From UBA2206 sp049303905 (GTDB lineage: Bacteria; Patescibacteriota; Minisyncoccia; Moranbacterales; UBA2206), in NCBI GenBank assembly GCA_049303905.1, contig JBAQNP010000011.1:1-64000 (forward strand): a stretch of DNA of 64,000 nucleotides, written 5' to 3'. The notes beneath the pieces were generated by a model. That model ran no database searches and was not told the origin of the DNA. It was given only the letters and a program-made list of their open reading frames with translations. This document shows, in pieces, positions 31,464-38,998 of this stretch (its first letter is position 1; every line of letters begins with the position of its first letter). Both the position numbers and the translations under genes were made by a program.

Positions 31464-32576
31464 TTATTTGCTTATATTATGAATTGTTGAAGATGAGATA
31501 CCTGTCATTTTTTCAAGATTATCGAAGGTGTATCTTGATTTATCGGATTTTCTTAAATGTCTTATTGCTTTTATAAAATTTTTTCTAGGAGCACCTTTTA
31601 ACTTTTCATTTTTTCCAGCAGTTGCAATTAAGAAATTTTCTATAAGAATATCTCTTAAACCAGCAGAATCTTTATCAAGGAGTGATTTCCTGAGACTCTT
31701 GTTAATAATTTGCTTTATTATTGCACCTGATAATCCCTCTGAGAGTTCGGCTAGAAGATTGATATCAATATCTTCATTTGCCCCTATAATCATCTGAATT
31801 AAAGATTTACGAAGTGAGGCAGGGAGGATATCTATTTTAAGGGAATAATCAAATCTTCTCCAGACCGCTGAATCAAGTAAATGATCATGATTTGTTGCGG
31901 CAATCAATATGGTATCAGGATTAAGCTCGTCGATATTTTGAAGTAAAACAGTCACTACTCGCTTAAGCTCACCTAGTTCTTGCGAATCATCTCGATGCTT
32001 TGCGATTGCATCAAATTCATCCAATAATAAAACGCACTCGTTTGCGGAAGCTTCTCTGAATATTTCTTTTAAGTTTTTTCCTGTTTCTCCAAGATATGAA
32101 GATATAAGCGAATCTAAATAAACATGAAGAATCGGAATACCTAATTCTCCGGCGACAACATAGGCGAAGAGAGTTTTTCCTGTTCCAGGAGGACCATGCA
32201 AAATTAACCTACTATCATTACTTAATCCATGCTTTCTTAAGAGATCCTTTTTCTTGTAGTTGTGTATTATTTCTTGAAGGGTTTCCTTATTTGTATCTGA
32301 AAGTATTATATTTCCAATGCCAATTTTTGATTTTCGTATTTCAAAAAGTTTAGAATTATTATCCTGCGTATTTGAAAATTGAAATGAGCTTAGTGATGAG
32401 GGAGAGAAATGTGCCTCCGATGCTGATGCATAAGCTTCTCGTAGTTTTTTTGCCAAATTATATTGCTTCCTTTTTTCTGCGGTCGCTATGAGCTTCTTGA
32501 TGATGATATCAATTTCTTGCGGATCATTTTTTTTGAATGAATTTATTAAATTTATGATAATTTCTGTAGAAATCAT
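31464..32576 (-). CDS. ietA: AAA ATPase partner of the S8 protease (IetA)
   Basis: 370 residues. Helical N-terminus (1-60), then an AAA module: Walker A GPPGTGKT (128-135), Walker B LLLDEFDA (183-190), sensor-1 N229 and arginine finger RR at 240-241. The lid is followed by a C-terminal HTH-like segment (TGISSSTIHNISK). It probably recognises a trigger or unfolds substrates for the protease. A TATAAT-like box lies about 35 nt upstream. Same operon as the protease. Confidence 0.85.
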   Translation of the reverse strand: MISTEIIINLINSFKKNDPQEIDIIIKKLIATAEKRKQYNLAKKLREAYASASEAHFSPSSLSSFQFSNTQDNNSKLFEIRKSKIGIGNIILSDTNKETLQEIIHNYKKKDLLRKHGLSNDSRLILHGPPGTGKTLFAYVVAGELGIPILHVYLDSLISSYLGETGKNLKEIFREASANECVLLLDEFDAIAKHRDDSQELGELKRVVTVLLQNIDELNPDTILIAATNHDHLLDSAVWRRFDYSLKIDILPASLRKSLIQMIIGANEDIDINLLAELSEGLSGAIIKQIINKSLRKSLLDKDSAGLRDILIENFLIATAGKNEKLKGAPRKNFIKAIRHLRKSDKSRYTFDNLEKMTGISSSTIHNISK

Positions 32577-32808
32577 AGCAATTTTTATTTTATTTTAAGA
32601 TTATGTTTTAATTATATCCAAAAATAGAAATTAAGTAAAGTTTTGGATAAATGCAATTTAAAACAGTTTAGATACGCCAGTTGTTATGCTGTTATAGTCA
32701 TCCATAATTATTATTGACTGGCACTCAGTCGAAAGAATGGTCATTGCTTTTTATGTAAATGTGGAATATAAATGATTATAGACGCAAGCTAAAATTGAGT
32801 TGTTAAAT
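32577..32808. other. Divergent intergenic region
   Basis: Separates ietA from the PIN-like gene. It contains a TTGACT -35-like site within the small inverted repeat GACTGGCACTCAGTC (32714-32728) and a TATAAT-like site for ietA. Confidence 0.4.
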
Positions 32809-34092
32809 ATGGGAAAATTATCTGAAAAATTAGTAGTTTATCTTGATCAAAATTTCATTAGTGAAATTGCTAAATCAAAAATAAACAGTAAAGTCAGAAA
32901 GGAATTTCAAGAACTTTTTGATTTGCTTCATAGAGGTTTTCTAGAAGAAAAATTAGTCGTACCATCTTCTTGGTTTCATGAAATTGAAACATGTTTGATT
33001 CCTGAATTCAAAGAAAGAATCAAGGAATGCCAAGCATACATGGGTCAGATAGGCTTGGAAAATAAGGAGAACATATACACGTTTCAAATCGGAAGAGCCG
33101 CTAACGATTTCTTAGGAAATAAAAATAAGCCACTGGATTACACAATTGCTTTCCATGATGATCCAGATCAGTTCTTGAAGTTTTACAATATAAGTTTTGA
33201 TATGCATCTGGAGCGTTATCACAATAAGGAAGAAAGAGAGGAGCTCGCATCAAAAATCGATGCAAACAGAGAGGAAATAAAGAAAGTAAGCTATAAAATT
33301 CAGTTAGGAAGAGAAATAGAAGCTTACTCTGCTGGTTTTCTGGCAAGCAACGGTTGGCGAGTTAACTATTTATTTAACGGAGATGTTGATAAAATTAAAG
33401 ATTTTGCTGGTTCTAAAAATTTTAAAGACATACCCCTGGTTGAAATTGGATCAAAGCTTTGGGCAAAAATCCTAACAGCTCATGGTAATAGAAAGATTCA
33501 AAGTGGCGACGCTACTGATGTTGAGGTGATATCTTCCTATTTGCCCTATGTTGATGTGATGGCCATAGATGGTTTCATGGCCAATAATGTAAAAGAATTA
33601 AAAATGGATGAAAAATACAAAACCATTGTTTTTACTGCAAAGGGTGATGGTTTGAGAAAATTTATTGAGTTTATTAAAGATTATCTGGACAATAATCCAC
33701 CAGTAAATGTTCCTGACGCCACTATATTTGTACTTTCGGATGATAAAATAAAAGATGTTTCTTTTGAATTTTTTAGAAAACTAGGGTCTTTATGCAGTAG
33801 ATATTATACTGATGTCTACGCTTTTGATGATGGGAATATGCCTAAATATCAACACAGAGATTCAAAAATCATAATGCCATTCAGTGGTTTGCAGGAAGTG
33901 CATCATATTGATATTAAACCCAACACTTCAACAGAGGAAACCGTTGCTATCTGTAAAGAAAAATGTAGGTCGGAAAAATTCGTAATAATTGATTCATACC
34001 GAGATTTACCCGATAATTTTATTAAGACATTTATTGAATATTGTGAAAATGATAAAGATATGATTTTGGGGTATGGTATATACACAAAGTAG
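32809..34092 (+). CDS. PIN-like domain protein, about 427 residues
   Basis: The ATG at 32809 (MGKLSEKLVVYLDQNFI) is preferred over 32800. The opening strand VVYLDQN with a conserved Asp and the later block GDATDVEVISSYLPYVDVMAIDG match PIN-like nucleases of conflict systems, in which acidic residues hold Mg for RNA cleavage. The C-terminal half (about 300-427) has a different alpha/beta look (TIFVLSDD; KFVIIDSYRDLP). It may be a toxin or effector in the island. No partner antitoxin is obvious; the next gene is a candidate. Confidence 0.65.
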   Translation: MGKLSEKLVVYLDQNFISEIAKSKINSKVRKEFQELFDLLHRGFLEEKLVVPSSWFHEIETCLIPEFKERIKECQAYMGQIGLENKENIYTFQIGRAANDFLGNKNKPLDYTIAFHDDPDQFLKFYNISFDMHLERYHNKEEREELASKIDANREEIKKVSYKIQLGREIEAYSAGFLASNGWRVNYLFNGDVDKIKDFAGSKNFKDIPLVEIGSKLWAKILTAHGNRKIQSGDATDVEVISSYLPYVDVMAIDGFMANNVKELKMDEKYKTIVFTAKGDGLRKFIEFIKDYLDNNPPVNVPDATIFVLSDDKIKDVSFEFFRKLGSLCSRYYTDVYAFDDGNMPKYQHRDSKIIMPFSGLQEVHHIDIKPNTSTEETVAICKEKCRSEKFVIIDSYRDLPDNFIKTFIEYCENDKDMILGYGIYTK

Positions 34093-34096
34093 TTTT

Positions 34097-34127
34097 GCCT
34101 GAGTGATGAAATTGGTAGACGAGGTGC
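34097..34127 (+). pseudogene. 5' fragment of a tRNA-Leu-like gene
   Basis: GCCTGAG then TGATGAAATTGGTAGAC is the acceptor 5' strand and D-arm of a bacterial tRNA-Leu. The anticodon arm and 3' half are absent. It starts 4 nt after the PIN-like gene. Confidence 0.55.
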
Positions 34128-34264
34128 CAACTTCTTCTTTCCAGTTTTTCTTAATTATTATTGAAGAATGGAATAAAGTTTCCAAGCTTTCCTTAGATAA
34201 AGAGATAGAAACTATAACTAAAAATGGGTAGAGCGAATGAAGGAAAAGAATAACAAACAAAATT

Positions 34265-34846
34265 ATGGTAAGAAAAATGAGCTATGGTATTAAGGTCTCC
34301 TATCCGGGATTCAGTGCGACAGACTTAGAAAAAGAACGATCACAGAAGAAGTCGTCTGTTGAAGCATTGCCTAATTTGCTTTCGTCTTTGGCCTTGCCGT
34401 ATTTATTTGGTGCAAAAAAGCAGATTAACAGGTATAAAACTTCCACATCGTTACTCTCTACACGACCCATATTATCTACTATGGAATGTTTGCATGAAGC
34501 ATCTACATTATTTGAGGATTTAAACACTGTGGCTATGTATGCTAATAAATGTAACCAACACCATGAGTACCATCGGCTATTTAGAGATATTTGTAATCAT
34601 ATTAGGCATACTGTTCGAGAAGATTTTGATATAGAGGATAAGAGCGTAAAAAATGAAGCTGCAAAAAGATTAGGACTTGATTCTAGGCTTCAAATTAATA
34701 TAGGTTTTGATATGGATAGCATTAAAGTTGGAGAAAAAGTGATTAAGCTGGTTGATATAAAAGCGTATTTAGATTGGGCGGAAGGAGTTTTCACTGAGAT
34801 CATAAATAGAGCCAAAAGGGACGGTGCTTTTCGAGAGATGGAATGA
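34265..34846 (+). CDS. Hypothetical protein, 193 residues
   Basis: Soluble, helical; ATGs at 34265 and 34277 are both possible. A His-rich segment (KCNQHHEYHRLFRDICNHIRH) near 95-115 stands out. No family recognised. The last gene of the island, ending about 70 nt before the right boundary. Confidence 0.6.
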   Translation: MVRKMSYGIKVSYPGFSATDLEKERSQKKSSVEALPNLLSSLALPYLFGAKKQINRYKTSTSLLSTRPILSTMECLHEASTLFEDLNTVAMYANKCNQHHEYHRLFRDICNHIRHTVREDFDIEDKSVKNEAAKRLGLDSRLQINIGFDMDSIKVGEKVIKLVDIKAYLDWAEGVFTEIINRAKRDGAFREME

Positions 34847-34892
34847 ATTGGAAGCTGGCATTGAGATATATGTGGTATTTATTATTAAGCAT

Positions 34893-34921
34893 AGGTTCGC
34901 ATCATTTTTAGCTCGCGGAGC
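34893..34921 (+). mobile_element. Putative right attachment site (attR) of the tRNA-Asn island
   Basis: AGGTTCG (34893-34899) and TCGCGGAGC (34913-34921) repeat the T-arm and acceptor end of tRNA-Asn, in order but with a 5-nt longer spacing. A 28-bp palindrome identical to the one after tRNA-Arg at 60486 follows at 34928, as expected of the tRNA's original downstream sequence. Confidence 0.6.
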
Positions 34922-34927
34922 CTTTAA

Positions 34928-34955
34928 AAAATTACGTAATTAATTACGTAATTTT
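34928..34955. terminator. 28-bp AT-rich palindrome, terminator-like
   Basis: AAAATTACGTAATTAATTACGTAATTTT type perfect palindrome (28 bp), identical to 60486-60513. T-rich on its right. Confidence 0.65.
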
Positions 34956-35011
34956 ATTTTGAAAAAAAGGTGCTTGACCTTTTTTTAATTGTTGCATTAA
35001 TTGTATCAAAA

Positions 35012-35052
35012 TGTTACAATTAGAGTAAATAAATGTAATAATTAGAATAAAT
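35012..35052 (+). promoter_or_regulatory. Direct-repeat operator of the HTH-Fic gene
   Basis: TGTTACAATTAGAGTAAAT (35012-35030) and TGTAATAATTAGAATAAAT (35034-35052) agree at 16 of 19 positions and end 2 nt before the ATG. Likely site for autoregulation by the HTH domain. Confidence 0.55.
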
Positions 35053-35054
35053 TC

Positions 35055-36110
35055 ATGGAAAAATTAACTAATCGTCAAAACTCAATACTAGAATTCATAA
35101 GAAATCAGGGGCAAGCCAGCACTAGGGAAATTAAGAAATACCAAGAACTAAAAACGGGAACTCTAAATAGAATAACAATCATAAGAGATCTTGATGTTTT
35201 AATAACGAAAAAACTAATTAAAAAAACAGGACAAGGAAGAAGCGTTTCTTATAGCATGATAATTGAAAATCCCCTACTGTCTTTTTATGATATTGAAAAA
35301 TATTTTAAACAATCAATAAAAGAAAGAAATTCTCGAAAAAACTTCAACTTCGATATCTTTAAAAATTTTGATAATTCCATATTTTCAAAAGAAGAATTAT
35401 CTAATCTTGATAAACTGAATGATACCTACCGAAAAAGCGTAGCAAGGCTTTCCCCAACTATTTTAAAAAAGGAGTTTGAAAGACTAACTATCGAATTAAG
35501 TTGGAAATCATCTCAAATAGAAGGAAACACATATTCGTTAATAGAAACGGAAATTTTAATAACAGAAAATCAAGAGGCTTCCGGTCACACAAAATCAGAA
35601 ACTCAAATGATCTTAAATCATAAAAAAGCTCTGGATTATATTATTAATAATCCTAAAATTTTCAAAGAATTAACTCTTTCCAAAATCGAAGACTTGCACA
35701 AGCTACTCATCTTCGATCTTGGAGTTGAAAAAAATATTAGAAAAACATCAGTCGGAATAACTGGAACTAATTACAAACCGCTAGACAACCAATTTCAAAT
35801 AAAAGAAGCCTTGCATGAAATGCTTTCGATTATTAATGCTAAAAATCTACATCCCCTGCTAAAAGCACTCTCTGCAATCGCCTTAATTTCCTATACCCAG
35901 CCCTTTGAAGATGGAAACAAAAGAACTGCTAGAATTTTAGGCAATGCTATTTTATTAGCCCAGGAATATTGCCCACTATCCTACAGAGATGTTGATAAAA
36001 ATGACTACAAGAAAGCGATTTTGCTTTTTTATGAACAAAATAGTCTTTATTTACTAAAAGAAATTTTCATCCAACAATTTGAATTTGCAGTGAAGAATTA
36101 TTTTGAATAA
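35055..36110 (+). CDS. HTH-Fic domain protein with atypical Fic motif
   Basis: 351 residues. N-terminal winged helix-turn-helix (1-65). SSQIEGN (152-158) is the inhibitory helix motif of class II Fic proteins. The Fic loop reads QPFEDGNKR (282-290), with Gln where the catalytic His normally stands, so ordinary AMP transfer is unlikely or altered. The rest of the fold (ALSAIALISYT; RILGNAILL) is intact. It may be a transcription regulator using a Fic fold as sensor. Promoter region carries a direct repeat. Confidence 0.85.
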   Translation: MEKLTNRQNSILEFIRNQGQASTREIKKYQELKTGTLNRITIIRDLDVLITKKLIKKTGQGRSVSYSMIIENPLLSFYDIEKYFKQSIKERNSRKNFNFDIFKNFDNSIFSKEELSNLDKLNDTYRKSVARLSPTILKKEFERLTIELSWKSSQIEGNTYSLIETEILITENQEASGHTKSETQMILNHKKALDYIINNPKIFKELTLSKIEDLHKLLIFDLGVEKNIRKTSVGITGTNYKPLDNQFQIKEALHEMLSIINAKNLHPLLKALSAIALISYTQPFEDGNKRTARILGNAILLAQEYCPLSYRDVDKNDYKKAILLFYEQNSLYLLKEIFIQQFEFAVKNYFE

Positions 36111-36125
36111 TACTAAAATGGAAAC

Positions 36126-37214
36126 ATGTCTGAAGAAATAACAAAAATTGAAGATTTAGGATGGGATGAATTTTTTGAATCTAACCGGATAAAACTTGGA
36201 CTAGAGGCTTTTCAAATTGCTCGGGTAATTTCCGAATTAAGAGGAGGTTATCGGGTGAAAAATGTCCAGGGTGAATATTTGGCCAAAATAATGGGCAAAC
36301 AGATTTGGAAAGCAACTTCTCGAGAAGACTATCCGGCTGTGGGCGATTGGGTGGCAATTTCCAACTTGGAAGATGGGAAAGCGATAATCGAAAAAATATT
36401 GCCCAGAAAAACAATTATGCAAAGAAAATATAGCGGAAAGGATGAAACTCAAATTATAGCAACAAATATTGATGTGGTGTTTATCATTGAAGCGGTGGGC
36501 AGGGATTATAATTTAAATCGATTTGAACGATATTCTGCCATGGCAAATGATGGCGGAATAAAGTCAGCAATAATACTAAACAAAATAGATTTAATTTCCA
36601 AAGAAGAATTAAATTTGAAACTTAATCAAATACGAGACCGCTTTAAAGATATTGATGTTCTCCTAACCAGCGTTTTGACTAATAGCGGACTAGAAGAATT
36701 AAAAAAATATATCACCAAAGGAAAAACCTATTGCTTTTTAGGCTCTTCTGGTGTGGGAAAATCTTCTCTAATCAATAGCTTACTTGGCGAAAGTAAAATA
36801 GAAACCGGTGAAATTGGTTCGCATTCAGGCAGAGGAAAACACGTGACAACTGCAAGGGAAATGTATTTCTCAAAACAAGGCGGTATCATAATAGACAATC
36901 CGGGGGTGCGAGAAGTAGGAATGACTGATGCCAGCGGTGGCGTTGATAATTTATTTGATGAAATAACGAGTCTATCTCAAGAATGTAAATTCGTTAATTG
37001 CACACATGTCCACGAGCCAGGATGCGCAGTTCTACTATCCTTGGAAGCTGGAAAAATAGATAAGCAAAGATATGTAAATTATATCAACCTCAAAAAAGAA
37101 ACTCAGCATTATGGAATGAATAAATTAGAGAAAAAAGAAAAGGACCGTCAGTTCGGAAAATTTATTAAAAATGCAAAAGCAGATTTTAAAAAATATTCTC
37201 ATAAGGATTATTAA
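36126..37214 (+). CDS. rsgA: Ribosome small-subunit-dependent GTPase A
   Basis: 362 residues, full length. N-terminal OB fold, then a circularly permuted GTPase: NKID (G4) precedes GSSGVGKSS (G1), followed by DNPGVRE (G3). The C-terminal zinc site is in CKFVNCTHVHEPGC. RsgA acts in late maturation of the 30S subunit. It follows the HTH-Fic gene by 15 nt. Confidence 0.96.
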   Translation: MSEEITKIEDLGWDEFFESNRIKLGLEAFQIARVISELRGGYRVKNVQGEYLAKIMGKQIWKATSREDYPAVGDWVAISNLEDGKAIIEKILPRKTIMQRKYSGKDETQIIATNIDVVFIIEAVGRDYNLNRFERYSAMANDGGIKSAIILNKIDLISKEELNLKLNQIRDRFKDIDVLLTSVLTNSGLEELKKYITKGKTYCFLGSSGVGKSSLINSLLGESKIETGEIGSHSGRGKHVTTAREMYFSKQGGIIIDNPGVREVGMTDASGGVDNLFDEITSLSQECKFVNCTHVHEPGCAVLLSLEAGKIDKQRYVNYINLKKETQHYGMNKLEKKEKDRQFGKFIKNAKADFKKYSHKDY

Positions 37215-37229
37215 TTAAAAACTAAAAAA

Positions 37230-37820
37230 ATGGAACTGTTAAATTATAAAATTATTATTAGTCTTATTGCTGTTGTTCTATCTTTTGTTGGTTACGGTGT
37301 ATATATCAGGGATGTACTAAGAAAGAAAACCACTCCGCACAGCTTTACTTTTTTTATTTGGGGCTTAGTTAGTTCTATAGTCTGGGCGCTTCAGGTTTAT
37401 GGGGGAGCTGGCGTAGGCGCTTGGGTTACACTCTCAGTATCCCTAATTTGCACTTTTATTTTTTTTCTTTCTCTCAAATACGGCGAAAAGAATATTACTT
37501 TGCTAGATATCGTTTTTCTTCTCATCTCTTTGTTGGCACTTATCCTTTGGTTTTTTGCCAAGCTACCTATCTGGTCGATGATTTTATTAACAGCAATTGA
37601 AGTTTTTGGTTTTGCTCCAACGATAAGAAAATCTTGGAATAAACCACAGGAGGAATCATTGCTGACTTGGGAAATAACAGCTTTTAGGCACGGGCTTAGT
37701 ATTTTCGCATTGCAGTCGTTTAATATTCTAACTCTCCTATATCCAGTCACTTGGGTGTTTGTAAATTTACTTTTTAGTTTTCTTTTAATTATTCGTCGCA
37801 GACAGCTAAAATTAGTATAA
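37230..37820 (+). CDS. PQ-loop-like (SWEET-type) membrane protein
   Basis: 196 residues, about seven TM helices in two repeats. Each repeat has the same loop pattern: GYGVYIRDVLRKKTTPHSFT and GFAPTIRKSWNKPQEES. This resembles PQ-loop/SemiSWEET transporters with a Pro at the helix break. Substrate unknown. It starts 15 nt after rsgA and may be co-transcribed with it. Confidence 0.65.
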   Translation: MELLNYKIIISLIAVVLSFVGYGVYIRDVLRKKTTPHSFTFFIWGLVSSIVWALQVYGGAGVGAWVTLSVSLICTFIFFLSLKYGEKNITLLDIVFLLISLLALILWFFAKLPIWSMILLTAIEVFGFAPTIRKSWNKPQEESLLTWEITAFRHGLSIFALQSFNILTLLYPVTWVFVNLLFSFLLIIRRRQLKLV

Positions 37821-37912
37821 AGCTTAAGACTTAGCTTAATTAGAAAAAATTAAATTTATAGTTATTTCGGAAAAAAGATAACTAATGAAATGATTATGCT
37901 ATACTAAAAAAC

Positions 37913-38926
37913 ATGACTCATAACAATAAATTATCAAAAAACAAGCATTGGGATATTTTGGGGATTGGCAGTCCCCTGTTTGATATTGTGATTCCGGTGA
38001 GTGAAGAAATGCTCGCTAAATTGAATTTCAAAAAAGGCTCTATGAATTTGATTTCAAAGGCGGAAAGTGAAAATATTTTCCAGCAATTTAAAAACATAGA
38101 ATTAAATTTAACTCCTGGGGGCAGTGTTTCCAATACTCTTTCTGGAGCTAATCTTTTGGGCAGTCGCGTGTCATTTTTGGGACTTGTTGGCCAAGATGAA
38201 CATGGCAAAAAATATCAAGAAAAAATAGAAGCAGAAGGCGTCGCTTCTCATCTTTGTTTTCACGATGGTGGGATAACCGGACATGCGATTGTTTTTGTCA
38301 CTCCAGACGGAGAACGTACCATGGCTACGCATTTGGGGGCCTCGATTAATTTCAATAAAAATCATATTCAAGAAAAAGAAATTAGGCGCGCAAAAATTCT
38401 CCATATCGAAGCCTATCAACTGGAAAATTCTGTCAGTCGCCAAGCAGTTTTGCACGCGGTGGAAATTGCCAAAAAAAATGATGTTTTGGTTTCACTGGAT
38501 TTGTCTGATACTCAACTCATTAAGCGCAACAAAAAACTTTTTTTGCAAATTGTCAAAGAACATATTGATATTGTTTTTGCCAATGAAGAAGAAGCCACCG
38601 CCTTTAGTGGCAAGAAAAATTCTCGCAAAGCTTTGCGCGAAATAGCTAAAAATTGTCGTATCGCAATAGTGAAATTAGGAGAAAAAGGCAGTCTAATAGA
38701 GAAAGATGGAAAAATTTTTGAAATTTTACCTCAAAAAGTTAAAGTGGTAAACACTAATGGCGCAGGCGATATGTACGCCGCCGGAATTTTACATGGATTG
38801 ATAAATAATTTAGACTTAGAAGAAGCTGGAAAAATAGCCAGTCATGTTTCTGCTCTAATTGTTGCCAGCTCCGGCTCGCGACTCGACAAAAAACATCACA
38901 AATTAATTCAGAAAAACAGTAAGTGA
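37913..38926 (+). CDS. PfkB-family kinase, probable adenosine kinase
   Basis: 337 residues. The N-terminal GIGSPLFDIV and GGSVSNTLSGANLLG bind the sugar; the C-terminal NTNGAGDMYAAG is the PfkB anion-hole/catalytic motif. It best fits the adenosine kinase subgroup, and the next gene is S-adenosylhomocysteinase. Together they remove adenosine and keep SAH hydrolysis moving. A TATACT box lies 7 nt before the ATG, so the mRNA is probably leaderless and this start is well supported. Confidence 0.88.
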   Translation: MTHNNKLSKNKHWDILGIGSPLFDIVIPVSEEMLAKLNFKKGSMNLISKAESENIFQQFKNIELNLTPGGSVSNTLSGANLLGSRVSFLGLVGQDEHGKKYQEKIEAEGVASHLCFHDGGITGHAIVFVTPDGERTMATHLGASINFNKNHIQEKEIRRAKILHIEAYQLENSVSRQAVLHAVEIAKKNDVLVSLDLSDTQLIKRNKKLFLQIVKEHIDIVFANEEEATAFSGKKNSRKALREIAKNCRIAIVKLGEKGSLIEKDGKIFEILPQKVKVVNTNGAGDMYAAGILHGLINNLDLEEAGKIASHVSALIVASSGSRLDKKHHKLIQKNSK

Positions 38927-38998
38927 AAAAATAAATAATATAATTAAAAATAAGTTGCGTCTTATCATAAGATTCAAATCTTATTTAACAGGGTAAAT
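38927..38998 (+). promoter_or_regulatory. ahcY leader with hairpins
   Basis: AATAAG/CTTATT and ATAAGATT/AATCTTAT can pair in alternative ways. The segment ends TTATTTAACAGGGTAAAT next to the ATG, the same 18 nt as before the DM13 gene. A match to a known SAH riboswitch is not apparent. Confidence 0.4.

Larger units (their letters stand above)
23125..34921. mobile_element. Integrated island at tRNA-Asn (about 11.8 kb)
   Basis: Left end: tRNA-Asn overlapped by a large serine recombinase gene. Right end: repeat of the tRNA end with the tRNA terminator behind it. Contents: recombinase, iteron region, SpoVG-like, DUF5659-like and other small genes, a large unknown protein, a membrane protein, IetAS pair, PIN-like protein and an unknown protein. 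No conjugation or capsid genes are visible, so it is probably mobilised or transferred by uptake. Confidence 0.7.

Noticed and set aside
34097..34260. Intact tRNA-Leu with group I intron
   Set aside because: No splice-site U in an anticodon loop and no matching 3' half follow; only a 5' fragment is supported.
38927..38998. SAH riboswitch before ahcY
   Set aside because: The leader is too short and lacks the known conserved core; only simple hairpins are visible.
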